Shown here one piece after another: positions 10,829 through 21,010 of a DNA stretch of 64,000 bases; positions within the stretch are counted from its first letter, which is position 1, and each line of letters begins with the position of its first letter. Made by a program: the position numbers and the translations under genes. Below the pieces are notes generated by a model. It was not told the DNA's origin. It searched no databases and was given only the letters and a program-made list of their open reading frames with translations. The DNA comes from Pectinophora gossypiella (taxonomy: Eukaryota > Arthropoda > Insecta > Lepidoptera > Gelechiidae). The DNA lies in the NCBI RefSeq assembly GCF_024362695.1, contig NC_065404.1, positions 11,386,604 to 11,450,603 of the forward strand, in the 5' to 3' direction.

Positions 10829-13800
10829 CTATAATTTTATATTATTTACTTGAATAAATGTGGCTAACAACTTATATATTTGAGGATCATTAGAAGCAAG
10901 TAGGACCGAAATAGATGTAGGAAGAGGGACTTTTTGTAATAAAAGATTTTTAAAAAGAAGGGAGTTGTCATGTAGAGGGCAAGCCAGAAAAATGTGGTTA
11001 ACATGACCAGTATCCAAACCACATTCACAGTCGCCACTTGATATAACGCCAATCTTTGCAAGGAAAGATGCACAGCATGTATGACCGAGCCTCATACGTA
11101 TGAGGCAGGACGTTGCTCTCTTGCCAACTTTAACCCGGAAGAACCAAGGCTTGCTTAAAATAATTGGTTGAATTGATGAATAAAATTTACCTTTGGTCTG
11201 AGAACTCACTGCCCATTCATCCCCCCAATATTCATGAAGATATAAGCTAGGTAAATTAACTAAATCATGGGTGTAGTTTTTATATGTAAATAAGTCACCA
11301 CTATCCACAGCCTCTTTAGCAAGAAGGTCGGCTTTAATATTGCCAGGTATTTTGCTGTGTCCAGGGATCCAACAAAAAGAAACTGAATACCCTAGGCGAA
11401 TACATTTATACAGTGACCTTCGTATATCTATAATAATCGGAAATATTATTTTAGTTCTGAATGGAAATTTTAATAAAGCCTGAAGACTGCTTCTAGCATC
11501 TGAAAAAACTACCGTGTTTTTAAGTTTCATGGTTATAATGTAATCTATTGCTTTAAAAAGACCTAAGCATTCCCCAGTAAAAACAGACGTTTCTGGTGGC
11601 ATTTTAATTTTCTGAATTATATTATACTGAGCATGGTACACTCCCACACCAACATTTCCTGATGACGAGAGCTTTGATGCATCCGTGTATATATGATGGG
11701 CATGAGGCCATTGTAAATCTTTTGTAAGACAGAACATGGCACTTACACTAGGATCACTTCTAATAAAGCCCAAATTTAGGGATACATCAGGGGATAGAAC
11801 TAAAGGTTCAAATTCGTCACAAAACAAAGGATGTGCAGGCTGTCTGTGAGTGGGGGCTTGAAGATATATAAACTTTTGAAAACTTTTAACAAGACATGGG
11901 ATAGGTTTGTGGGACCAATAAGGGGAAGAAAGTGTAAGATCAAACAGTAACTGAAGTTTCTGGTAAAGAGGGTGGTCGATAAGTTGAAAAGACCGAAATA
12001 TAAACTTATCACATAAGTATTGACGCCTTAAATGCAAAGGAGGGTCGGAACATTCTATTTGTAAGCAGTTAGTGGGGCTGGATCTCATGGCACCACAAAT
12101 CAATCTCAGAGATTTGTACTGAATGGAATCCAGGTTCTGAAAAGATTCTACGCTACCTGGCACAAGAATGAAGGTACCATAGTCTATTATGCTCCTGATT
12201 AATGCATTATATAATAACTTAAGCGAATAAGGGTGCGCACCCCACCAAACTCCTGCAAGGCATCGAAGAATATTAAAATTACGATCACATTTACCGGTAA
12301 CGTATTCGATATGATGTTTACCCGATAATTTATCGTCAAGAATGACGCCAAGGAACTTTGCTGAAGTTTTTACTGGGATAGGATTATTATTAAATGCAAC
12401 AGTTACAGGAGGGATCATTAATCGTCTTGTAAACACAACTACAGAGCTTTTAGGAGAAGAAACATCTAGGCCATTTAAATCCAACCAAACCTTAAGCAAA
12501 TCAAGAGACCGACATAAGGCTGAAGAGGCATTCTGAATAGATTTGTCAGAACAGTACAACAGGAGGTCGTCTGCATATTGAAGAATACTCACATTATCAT
12601 CTAGGGAAGATTCTAGATCTGAACTATAAACATTATACAACAAAGGGCTGAGTACCGACCCCTGTGGGAGACCTTTCCAGACTAATCGTGACAAAAAATG
12701 CTCGTCATCCGTAAAAAACTGAATACAACGCTCAGAGAGCATATTTATGATAAATGAAGAAAGCATGGAAGGTACATTAAAAGCCAATAATTTCTTATAT
12801 AGTATAGATAAAACTACATTGTCGTAAGCTGCAGTAATGTCCAGAAAAGCTGCTACGACGGACTGGTTAGAAGAGAATGCCAGTCGTATATCAGTGACAA
12901 AAATAGCTATACTGTCCATTGTACTTTTACCTTTTCTGAAGCCGTACTGACTTCTACTAAGTAAGCCTTTGCTCTCCATAAACCATTCTAATCTATTTTT
13001 AACCAGATGTTCAGTAATTTTAATTAAGACCGATGACAGAGCAATAGGACGATAAGATGAAGCAAGGGTAGGATCCTTATTAGGTTTCAGAATAGGAAAC
13101 ACTTCTTGAACTCTCCATGCAGGGGGTATATTACCGGATAGCATAAAACTATTAATTAGGTTAAGCAAATAACCTAAAGCATCATCACCTAGATTAGCTA
13201 CAAATGAATATGGTATTCCATCAACGCCAGGAGCTGAATCCTTCACATTTGATAAGACGCCTTTCATTTCATGGAGAGAAAAGGGGCTATTTAGTCCAGT
13301 ACGATCATCCACAGCTGGTGAAATCATTATAAACTCTGAAACATAAGGAGGAGCTAGGGTATCAATAAATTTATGAGTCAAATTCTGAGGAAGAGCAGAA
13401 GGAGAGGATTCCTTGAAAGCACCCCTGAATCTTCTTATATTCGCCCAAACTTCAGATGGGCTAACATCTGGGCAAATTGATAGGCAAAAAGATCTCCATC
13501 CATCAAATTTTTTTTGTTTAAACATTTTTTTACAAGCTTCGATATTTTCAGTTACTTTATTAAAGTTTTCATCTGTTGAACATTCAAAATATAACTTTTC
13601 AGCTTCTTTACGTTTTCTAGCAGCCTCTGTACATTCACTGTCCCACCAAGGTGGAGAAGGTATCCCACAGCCTACTTTTTTCATCGGAAAAAGTTCATTA
13701 GCTGTCTCTATAAACGCTCCGGCAAATGTCTCTGCACAAAAGGTTTCATTTCCAGGTGTTACAGGAGGGAAACAACAAATTTTACTTTCCATTCGAGATT

Positions 13801-14518
13801 TAAAAGTATTCCAGTCGGCATTCAATAATCTATATTTCAAACGAATCCGTTTTCGAACAGTTTCGTGTTGAAAAGGCAGAGTGATAATAAGACTATAATG
13901 ATCACTTCCAAAAGTGTATTTAAGGGCTTCCCAAGAAAGATATGGAGCAAGATTTGGGGTGCAAATTGATAAGTCTGGAGCACTCTTTCCCTGTGAAGGA
14001 GAGGTGCGACGGGTAGGTGAACCAGTATTAAGGATACAAAGGTTAAGTGTGTCCAACATATTGTAAACAGTGTTACCATTTGTATTGGATAAAGAACTTC
14101 CCCATGACACATGCTGGGCATTGAAGTCCCCTAACACTATAAAGGGTTTAGGAAGTGAGGAAAGAATATTATGTACCTCATTATATATCTGAGAAGAGGG
14201 ATGTGGAATATAAATAGAAACAAAACAGATATTTTTGATAATTGCAGCTACAACAGAGTAATCATTTCTATGATTGATTTGTTTATGTGTAAAGGAAGTG
14301 GGATGCTTTATTAATAAAGCAACACCATTAAATCCATCAGGTCTATCCTCTCGAATGCAAGAGTAGCCTGAAATTTTAAAATTATAACTTGGCTTGAGCC
14401 AAGTTTCTTGTAATGCTATAATTAGAGGTTTGTACTTGTTAACTAAAAATAATAAATCTTGTTTTTTAGGAATTACGCTCCTGCAGTTCCACTGGAGAAC
14501 TTTGGAATTTAGGTCCAT
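10829..14518 (-). CDS. LINE ORF2: endonuclease, reverse transcriptase and RNase H
   Basis: 1229 residues from ATG at 14518 (MDLNSKVLQWNCRS). An APE-type endonuclease is at the N-terminus (VLQWNCRSV, IALQETW, VLGDFNAQHVSWGS, SDHYSL). The central reverse transcriptase has SYRPIALSSVLIKITE, YGFRKGKSTMD, GLPQGSVLSPLLYN and the catalytic YADDLLLY near residue 648. RNase H follows, with IYTDASK near 943 and CWIPGHSKIPGN near 1056. The C-terminus has a Cys-His cluster (CECGLDTGHVNHIFLACP). The protein nicks target DNA and copies its RNA onto the nick. It overlaps the end of ORF1 by 53 nt in another frame, so reinitiation or coupled translation is likely. The longer reading from 14554 starts with TTG and is less likely. 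Confidence 0.93.
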   Translation of the reverse strand: MDLNSKVLQWNCRSVIPKKQDLLFLVNKYKPLIIALQETWLKPSYNFKISGYSCIREDRPDGFNGVALLIKHPTSFTHKQINHRNDYSVVAAIIKNICFVSIYIPHPSSQIYNEVHNILSSLPKPFIVLGDFNAQHVSWGSSLSNTNGNTVYNMLDTLNLCILNTGSPTRRTSPSQGKSAPDLSICTPNLAPYLSWEALKYTFGSDHYSLIITLPFQHETVRKRIRLKYRLLNADWNTFKSRMESKICCFPPVTPGNETFCAETFAGAFIETANELFPMKKVGCGIPSPPWWDSECTEAARKRKEAEKLYFECSTDENFNKVTENIEACKKMFKQKKFDGWRSFCLSICPDVSPSEVWANIRRFRGAFKESSPSALPQNLTHKFIDTLAPPYVSEFIMISPAVDDRTGLNSPFSLHEMKGVLSNVKDSAPGVDGIPYSFVANLGDDALGYLLNLINSFMLSGNIPPAWRVQEVFPILKPNKDPTLASSYRPIALSSVLIKITEHLVKNRLEWFMESKGLLSRSQYGFRKGKSTMDSIAIFVTDIRLAFSSNQSVVAAFLDITAAYDNVVLSILYKKLLAFNVPSMLSSFIINMLSERCIQFFTDDEHFLSRLVWKGLPQGSVLSPLLYNVYSSDLESSLDDNVSILQYADDLLLYCSDKSIQNASSALCRSLDLLKVWLDLNGLDVSSPKSSVVVFTRRLMIPPVTVAFNNNPIPVKTSAKFLGVILDDKLSGKHHIEYVTGKCDRNFNILRCLAGVWWGAHPYSLKLLYNALIRSIIDYGTFILVPGSVESFQNLDSIQYKSLRLICGAMRSSPTNCLQIECSDPPLHLRRQYLCDKFIFRSFQLIDHPLYQKLQLLFDLTLSSPYWSHKPIPCLVKSFQKFIYLQAPTHRQPAHPLFCDEFEPLVLSPDVSLNLGFIRSDPSVSAMFCLTKDLQWPHAHHIYTDASKLSSSGNVGVGVYHAQYNIIQKIKMPPETSVFTGECLGLFKAIDYIITMKLKNTVVFSDARSSLQALLKFPFRTKIIFPIIIDIRRSLYKCIRLGYSVSFCWIPGHSKIPGNIKADLLAKEAVDSGDLFTYKNYTHDLVNLPSLYLHEYWGDEWAVSSQTKGKFYSSIQPIILSKPWFFRVKVGKRATSCLIRMRLGHTCCASFLAKIGVISSGDCECGLDTGHVNHIFLACPLHDNSLLFKNLLLQKVPLPTSISVLLASNDPQIYKLLATFIQVNNIKL

Positions 14519-16064
14519 TATGGAGTGTTTTAGAGATTTGTGCAAGAGAATCAATGAGAGCTGCGTTGGACGGTGGAATTAAGTTTGACTGCGAAAGTAA
14601 GTTTAATAGGGCTATAATAAGTTCAGAAATCGGAATATTAGAAGGATCATTGACTGTTTCTTGATATTTCAGAGCAGTTCCATTAGCAGATGCAGGCAAA
14701 TCATACTCTCTAACCAGTTCCCTATGACTCTGAACGTCATAGCCTTTTGTAGCCCTGGGAGGAGCTTTTCTAGTTTGAAGAACAGTTTTTTTATAAGAGA
14801 CTTTAGAAGGGGACTTAGCTGCTTGGGAAGGCGATGTTAAAAGTGGGACATTATCTGGGACATGATGGGATGAAAGAAGTGCTTCAGCATATGAGATCTT
14901 TGTTATGGCCGGATGAGTCTTTAAAGCTTCCGCATAAGAGATGCATGACTTTGCCATGGTCTCTTTTATAGCACGTTGGCGCTCATACTCTAAACACTTT
15001 CTATCTGTAGCCTGATGGTTGCCATTACATAAGCAACACTTGACATCTTCTTCATGAACTGAGCAGGTATCTCCATTGTGGCCCTGACCACACTTAAAGC
15101 ATCTAGGTTGCGAGCGGCACTGGGTTTTCACATGGCCATAGCGACAACAACTAAAACATTGTACGGTTGGATAAATGTAAAGATCGACAGGGAGAGCTGT
15201 ATAACACATGAAGACCCTTTTCGGCAAAATCTGACCATCAAAGGTCAGTACTACAGATTCTGTTGGTTTAAATTCCACCTTGGAATTAATAATGACTTTC
15301 CTATTCAACCGCCTTACTTTCAGAATAGGACCGCAGCCTATAGAGACTGTCGTATTCTCCTTCACTTCTTCTTCACTCCATTCAGCAGGTACTCCACGAA
15401 CCACACCCATTCGAATTACTGAGAATGTAGGGATAAAAGCTTTATACTTTGAGGAGTCTAAAATAGGGTTTTCAAGAAAAGAGTTTGCATCTTCATACTT
15501 TTTGAAAGAGAGAGATACTCTGTTCCTTCCAATTCGTTTTAAGCTTCCATCCACTATACCTGTAACTTTGTTTTGTTTTAGGAATCGACCTAAAGACACA
15601 GGATGCAAAGAAACCCCATCATCAGGCGATGTCAGCTTATGCTGGATGTGTAATGTGTAAGGAGCTGCATCAGAACTAATATAAGTCCTCCGAGCAATTT
15701 GAGACTGTGGAGAGTGGTTGTCAGCGACAGTTGAAATATTTTGTGACGCAACAGTTTCATTAAATAAAGGCAAAGAGATATTCTGAGTTTGGTTTTCATC
15801 AAGAGATTGGGATGCAGGTTGGATATTAGATTCAGTTTCAGATAGACATTGGCAATCAGATAGCCTCTTCTCATGACCCTTCCTTCTTTTTTTATTGCAA
15901 TGTTTGCACATTTTAGAGCGTGAAACGCGCTTTCGTTTTTTCCCCTGAACTAAAGAACCATCAGTATCCATACTTGCTTCTTCATTCGTTGAAGCAACAT
16001 TAGAGATTGTAACATAACTTGCAACAACAGGAGGCGTTCCCCCAGGATCCTCGGGCGGGTCCAT
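14466..16064 (-). CDS. LINE ORF1: gag-like RNA-binding protein with CCHC knuckles
   Basis: 532 residues from ATG at 16064 (MDPPEDPGGTPP). An upstream in-frame extension exists but begins with GTG. Near residues 302-360 lies a run of zinc knuckles: CFSCCRYGHVKTQC, then CFKCGQGHNGDTC, then a CCLCNGNHQATDRKC variant. The N-terminal part is basic, with a cysteine cluster (CKHCNKKRRKGHEKR). Such proteins bind the element RNA and form the retrotransposition particle with ORF2p. No stop or frameshift is seen. It ends 53 nt inside ORF2. Confidence 0.92.
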   Translation of the reverse strand: MDPPEDPGGTPPVVASYVTISNVASTNEEASMDTDGSLVQGKKRKRVSRSKMCKHCNKKRRKGHEKRLSDCQCLSETESNIQPASQSLDENQTQNISLPLFNETVASQNISTVADNHSPQSQIARRTYISSDAAPYTLHIQHKLTSPDDGVSLHPVSLGRFLKQNKVTGIVDGSLKRIGRNRVSLSFKKYEDANSFLENPILDSSKYKAFIPTFSVIRMGVVRGVPAEWSEEEVKENTTVSIGCGPILKVRRLNRKVIINSKVEFKPTESVVLTFDGQILPKRVFMCYTALPVDLYIYPTVQCFSCCRYGHVKTQCRSQPRCFKCGQGHNGDTCSVHEEDVKCCLCNGNHQATDRKCLEYERQRAIKETMAKSCISYAEALKTHPAITKISYAEALLSSHHVPDNVPLLTSPSQAAKSPSKVSYKKTVLQTRKAPPRATKGYDVQSHRELVREYDLPASANGTALKYQETVNDPSNIPISELIIALLNLLSQSNLIPPSNAALIDSLAQISKTLHNGPKFQSSPVELQERNS

Positions 16065-16272
16065 GGCGGGAAAATTATAAAAAGAACTACTTACCAATAA
16101 CTCGTTGATATTTACACTATACACAATATAAATAAAAAATAATTAATATATACAAACTAAATTACACCTAAACTAACCAAATGATCACTTTAAATATTAG
16201 AATTAAAATTTTAAAGCCACGAAAAAACACGTCCGCCAAACAATCCGTTTCCCGCGCTTTCCGTGACAAAAC
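16065..16272 (-). promoter_or_regulatory. LINE 5' UTR, presumed internal promoter
   Basis: From the inner edge of the target duplication (minus strand begins GTTTTGTCACGGAAAGCGCG) to the ORF1 start. I-type elements usually carry a pol II promoter here; no TATA box is obvious. Promoter activity is inferred from position. Confidence 0.45.
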
Positions 16273-16285
16273 TTTATAATGTTTT
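16273..16285. repeat. Target duplication, 5' side of the LINE
   Basis: TTTATAATGTTTT, identical to 10603-10615. It marks an untruncated 5' end. Confidence 0.85.
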
Positions 16286-16940
16286 GTAGGTTGAAATGAA
16301 GATGCGTTTAAAGACTACAATTAAAGCAATTTTGTGTACATTTGGTTGAAACAAATATTATTTCAAATATGTTTTGATTAACTGACAATAATATGCAATA
16401 TTATTTTAGACAAAATACAAATAAATAATAATTAAAGCATCATGCTTAAGCCAATTTACTGTTCTTTTTTCGTATTATGGTATACCTGTTTAAAAATGTA
16501 TTAAGAGTTTTAGAACGCAAATGACAATCTTGACCAATGACACTGTCAAATTGTTGTTGTCACTTGTCATTTTATGTTTTTTACGCAAAGCTTTGACGCA
16601 AAGATTGTCTTTTATTATTCCATGTAGGGTATTCCGATGTGGCGCGAAATTCGAATTACTTTCAAAAGTTTCCTGTGCATTTCACTCACGGTCATAGGTA
16701 GCGAATGTAGATGATCTAAGTAAAAAAAAAACTACCTTATATGTTCTTTATTTATGATTTTTTATATGTAACTGTTGTAATTTTTTACTATTGGCAAGCA
16801 CAGGGACAATATGGGATAAACATGGAATAAAATAAAAAATATTTAAGTTTATTTCTTGTATAACTTATTTTATTGCATAAGTTGCAACGTACATCAAAAC
16901 TTTACACTTAAATACTTACCTACATAACTACCCCACAATA
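16286..16940. other. AT-rich spacer between two retroelements
   Basis: It contains GACAA/TTGTC-type short inverted segments around 16525-16615 but no defined element. A start-codon exon for FATP-A might be expected in this interval or elsewhere upstream; none could be supported. Confidence 0.4.
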
Positions 16941-16944
16941 TACA

Positions 16945-17555
16945 TGTCGTAACAGAGGGGGTCGGGCGGTGTCGTAACATCATCATCAGAAAGGAGGGTG
17001 GGCGTTAGAAGACAATAATGGCCGTCATCAGTATCACAATCATTTTATTTACTTCCACATAGTTTTTGTATCACGATTAAATAAAGTCACAGCACAAGGT
17101 ACACACTCACGGCAACGTCACGGTATTCGTAACGGTTACACAGTCTCACGTTATCTAGCGCGCATAAGGACGTTAGCGCGAAGGGGCTACTCGCCCTCTA
17201 CTTGCCCTCCACCACCCATGGTTCCTATATTCGGACCGAAGCATCGGGACACGTGCTCTTTTCCGATCACACTTTCTTGACGTCCCTACAAGTTATAGGT
17301 GAGCGACTATAGCACTCCTCGTAATTATTCGACACGTCCGCTCATGACGATGGTTCGCGGTAGACTGCCCGACTAGAACGGCAGTACACGTCCGCTCGAC
17401 ACGACGACTCTGTAGTGACTCTCTCAACTTCACGCAGCTCTGGCCGTACGCCACCTTTCGTCGGAGCGTTGCAACTTCATAACGGAAGTGATGTAACTTC
17501 ATTTTATTTTCCGATTTGATCAATTTCTCTTCTTAATTCATAACTAACGCCGACA
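16945..17555 (-). repeat. 3' LTR
   Basis: 611 bp, TGTCG at one end and CGACA at the other. AATAAA on the minus strand (17044-17049) lies about 100 bp from the LTR 3' end and is a plausible polyadenylation signal. The sequence just inside this LTR is not clearly purine-rich, so the polypurine tract is weak or unusual. Confidence 0.88.
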
Positions 17556-17648
17556 CGGCCATCCTGCGTTACACACGTCCTCGTGTGTTAATCTGAAACA
17601 ATATACCACAGCACAGTATCCAAGTTCGCTCGGTCATTCCTGACCTAA

Positions 17649-17873
17649 CATGAGACTCTACATGAGCTCTACTTGTGACTCTACATGAGCTCTACTTGTG
17701 ACTCTACATGAGCTCTACTTGTGACTACATGAGCTCTACTTGTGACTCTACATGAGCTCTACTTGTGACTCTACATGAGCTCTACTTGTGACTCTACATG
17801 AGCTCTACTTGTGACTCTACATGAGCTCTACTTGTGACTCTACATGAGCTCTACTCGTGACTCTACACGAGTT
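17649..17873. repeat. Tandem array of a 23-bp unit inside the LTR element
   Basis: About ten copies of a unit around CTACATGAGCTCTACTTGTG. One copy lacks three bases and the last is diverged. Each unit contains the palindrome GAGCTC. Confidence 0.88.
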
Positions 17874-17987
17874 CACATTACATCATGATAAATCAACTAC
17901 TCCGACACGGTAAACGGACCATTGACCAGTATTCACACACTATAAACAACCAAACTTGAAAATCCAATTACTCTTTACACGTCTGTC

Positions 17988-18196
17988 GTTACTATCACCT
18001 AAACGAGCGATAGTAACTCATGCCACTCTACTGAGCGACGATATCTCAAAACCAGGCGTCACTACCACCTAAATCGAGCGGTAGCAACTCATGCCACTCT
18101 ACTGAGTGACGATATCTCACAACCAGGCGTCACTACCACCTAAATCGAGCGGTAGCAACTCATGCCACTTACACCAAGTGACGATATCTCAACACA
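17988..18196. repeat. Tandem array of a ~70-bp unit inside the LTR element
   Basis: Three copies containing CACTACCACCTAAATCGAGC and GAGTGACGATATCTCA. The first copy is the most diverged. Confidence 0.8.
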
Positions 18197-18242
18197 GCTA
18201 GCACACAAACTTTACATTTTAGTTGGTAGAATAGTGGTCTAT

Positions 18243-18716
18243 GCGTTACACAATTTCTTTTATATCACTAATTTCTAATTTGTGCAGTTCGACTAATTCT
18301 ACCGGAGGTCAACTTGACTTAGATTCAGGTACAATGTCATGACCAAATACAAAGTCAACATGACATCCTGGCCTCGACCGCATACCTGTAGTTTCTAAGA
18401 CGAGCAGCACAAAAGTGGCTGCAGCCCCGAACACTACAAGTGCGCAGCTCCCTACCAGAGTTGCTCCGAAACAGGTCAATGGGTTACACAATTTCTTCTA
18501 CATCACTAATTTCTAATTCGTTTGACTAATTCTACCGAAGTTCAACATGACTTAGATTCAGGTACAATGTCATGGCCAAATACAAAGTCAACATGAAATC
18601 CGGGCTTCGACCGCATACCTGTAGTTTCTAAGACGAGCAGCACAAAAGTGGCTGCAGCCCCGAACACTACAAGTGCGCAGCTTCCTATCAGAGTTGCTCC
18701 GAAACAGGTCAATCAT
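18243..18716. repeat. Tandem duplication of a ~235-bp unit inside the LTR element
   Basis: Two adjacent copies from GTTACACAATTTCTT to GCTCCGAAACAGGTCAAT. On the minus strand both keep an open frame with a hydrophobic stretch (GSCALVVFGAAATFVLLVLE), but neither has an ATG, so a product is doubtful. Confidence 0.75.
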
Positions 18717-20159
18717 AGCTTTCATTGCTCAATTAAATCAACCAACATTACACATCTACTGCAAAGCACAACAGGCTGTAATATTCCTCCCCAAACTTCG
18801 GTTACGCTACAAAACAGTCATGAGTCACAACATCCCCTCCCGGGATGGCCACCATGGTCCACGACCACAAAACGACAGAGCACCCTGCTCTCACACACAC
18901 AAGTCATAAAGTCACAATGTAGCGACCAACACCTTGAGGAAATATTACCGCACTTACACAATTACTGATTTGGTATGAACATCATTTAGAATGTTTTGCT
19001 CCAATTTTCTCACTAATGATTTAATCTGTTTCGGGCATTTTCTAAGCCTATTTCATTTAATCATGATCCAAATAATTTTACTTCGCAATGTTTACTTCAC
19101 TTCATTACAATTTCCAATTTAACTAAAGTAAAAGAGAACTTTCTGCACTAAGTTCGTTTGTATCTTATTACAACTTCCCATATTTCAAATCAGGTAAAAC
19201 AGATACGACTCACCAGGACTTATAAGAATTTCCAATAAAAGATCAACCACTGGTCTTGTGACATGGTTTAGGTCTTCACAGCACCAGCGCAGCAAGTCCG
19301 GCTGGTATACAACTCGCTGCCATGATGTCGTCACTTTACACGGCTACAGCTCAGCCCGCGCCATTTTCTTCCCCGCTTGCAATCCACCAATTGCCGAACC
19401 AAGTTATGACATGAAACAAAAGAATTCACTGTATTATCGTATTCACATGACTTTCTTTCAATCAGTTTAAAAGATTACAATAAAGAATGTTGAATATTGA
19501 AACATTTGATGAATGACGGTAGATTACAAAACACGTTATTTAACGAGACTCAATTATCATGTCATGATTAATTTCTTTTTGCTTGGAGTGAGAAAATACA
19601 ACTTTGATCACGCGGGTTAAGCGTGTCTACACCAATTCGAAATATTTTTAGACCAAAATACAAAGATTTGACAATGATGAAAACAGATTGGAAAACGCGG
19701 TGTGATTGACACGGATTGACACAATATTTCTCGTCAATTTTCTTTTTAAACAAACGGAAATAGTAATTTCCAAGTTAATTTTAAATCAATTTCCTCATTA
19801 TTAGAAACGAAAATTCACCCAGCAATGAAGTCAATAAGGTTCCAGTATGAAAACGACTCACCGTAATTACAGTTTCCAAGTTGAGGTACCATAATTTCCT
19901 AACACGATTGCACACATTACGGAAATATTGTGATGTTCACGCCATCATATCTCACGGCATGTAGTGATGCCGATCATTAACAAGGTCCAGGTCACTTCAA
20001 AGTCAGGTCCATCTCCAAATTCAGGCATGGCTGTAGACTACATCTTCATCACTTGGTCACACGAATGTGATAATCATCATAATCTTCTTCTGATTGTGGT
20101 AACGAAACTTGCATTGTCTTGTTGTGAACGTCGCATCACGTTGTCTTCATCCAAGTTCA
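18717..20159 (-). other. Rest of the LTR element interior, non-coding
   Basis: About 1.4 kb with no ORF over roughly 90 codons on either strand and no retroviral motif. It presumably carries packaging and leader sequences; this is inference. Confidence 0.55.
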
Positions 20160-20175
20160 CTAATCCCGCTTCTGA
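20160..20175 (-). other. Candidate primer binding site (tRNA-Leu-like)
   Basis: Directly after the 5' LTR on the minus strand comes TCAGAAGCGGGATTAG. This resembles the complement of a leucine tRNA 3' arm short of its CCA end. The match is from general knowledge of tRNA-Leu ends and was not computed. Confidence 0.5.
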
Positions 20176-20786
20176 TGTCGTAACAGAGGGGGTCGGGCGG
20201 TGTCGTAACATCATCATCAGAAAGGAGGGTGGGCGTTAGAAGACAATAATGGCCGTCATCAGTATCACAATCATTTTATTTACTTCCACATAGTTTTTGT
20301 ATCACGATTAAATAAAGTCACAGCACAAGGTACACACTCACGGCAACGTCACGGTATTCGTAACGGTTACACAGTCTCACGTTATCTAGCGCGCATAAGG
20401 ACGTTAGCGCGAAGGGGCTACTCGCCCTCTACTTGCCCTCCACCACCCATGGTTCCTATATTCGGACCGAAGCATCGGGACACGTGCTCTTTTCCGATCA
20501 CACTTTCTTGACGTCCCTACAAGTTATAGGTGAGCGACTATAGCACTCCTCGTAATTATTCGACACGTCCGCTCATGACGATGGTTCGCGGTAGACTGCC
20601 CGACTAGAACGGCAGTACACGTCCGCTCGACACGACGACTCTGTAGTGACTCTCTCAACTTCACGCAGCTCTGGCCGTACGCCACCTTTCGTCGGAGCGT
20701 TGCAACTTCATAACGGAAGTGATGTAACTTCATTTTATTTTCCGATTTGATCAATTTCTCTTCTTAATTCATAACTAACGCCGACA
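20176..20786 (-). repeat. 5' LTR
   Basis: 611 bp, matching 16945-17555 base for base by eye; a 76-codon open frame is identical in both. It ends at TACA of the host site. Confidence 0.88.
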
Positions 20787-20790
20787 TACA

Positions 20791-21010
20791 AAATTGTAAA
20801 ATAAGTACAAAATGTTTTATCTACTTACTTATACATAAAATAAGTAATTTATCTAAAAGTCTTTCATTCCGTTCTTAAATCAACAACAATAAAATGCTAC
20901 GTTAATTTCAAGGTTTCTCCAGGCATGATAAAATTTCCATTACGTGAGAAAAGAGATATTAAAACCCTAGATTTTTTATTTATGGTCAGTATACAATGTA
21001 TGCACCAGTA
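20791..21010. other. AT-rich spacer
   Basis: Between the LTR element and MITE P; nothing recognised. Confidence 0.4.

Larger units (their letters stand above)
10616..16272 (-). mobile_element. Full-length non-LTR retrotransposon, I-like, two intact ORFs
   Basis: About 5.66 kb on the minus strand: a 5' UTR of about 200 bp, ORF1 (gag-like), an overlapping ORF2 (endonuclease, reverse transcriptase, RNase H), a 3' UTR of about 200 bp, then poly(A), seen as a T run at 10612-10631. TTTATAATGTTTT at 10603-10615 and 16273-16285 is the target duplication, so both ends are defined. RNase H after the RT argues for the I superfamily and against Jockey, whose members lack it. Both ORFs are open throughout, so the copy is recent and may be active. 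It sits between FATP-A and FATP-B, 55 bp upstream of the FATP-A exon. Confidence 0.92.
16945..20786 (-). mobile_element. Non-autonomous LTR retrotransposon without gag or pol
   Basis: Two 611-bp direct repeats (16945-17555 and 20176-20786), identical as far as I can read, bound a 2620-bp interior. Read on the minus strand each LTR starts TGTCGGCG and ends TTACGACA. TACA at 16941-16944 and 20787-20790 is a 4-bp target duplication, as in gypsy-type integration. Minus orientation is inferred from a tRNA-Leu-like primer site after the right LTR and an AATAAA near the LTR end. The interior has no long ORF and no protease, RT or integrase motif, and is rich in tandem repeats. It must use another element's enzymes, so it is a LARD- or TRIM-like family. 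Identical LTRs imply recent insertion. Confidence 0.88.

Noticed and set aside
13413..13871. 152-codon plus-strand frame
   Set aside because: Shadow of LINE ORF2, which is open on the minus strand with recognisable motifs.
15280..15660. 126-codon plus-strand frame
   Set aside because: Shadow of LINE ORF1.
17649..17873. CRISPR-like array
   Set aside because: Units are contiguous 23-bp tandem repeats without unique spacers, in a eukaryotic LTR element.
18309..18491. 60-codon hydrophobic frame inside the LTR element
   Set aside because: It starts with TTG, not ATG; the duplicate copy also lacks an ATG and is preceded by a stop. I treat it as a tandem-repeat by-product.
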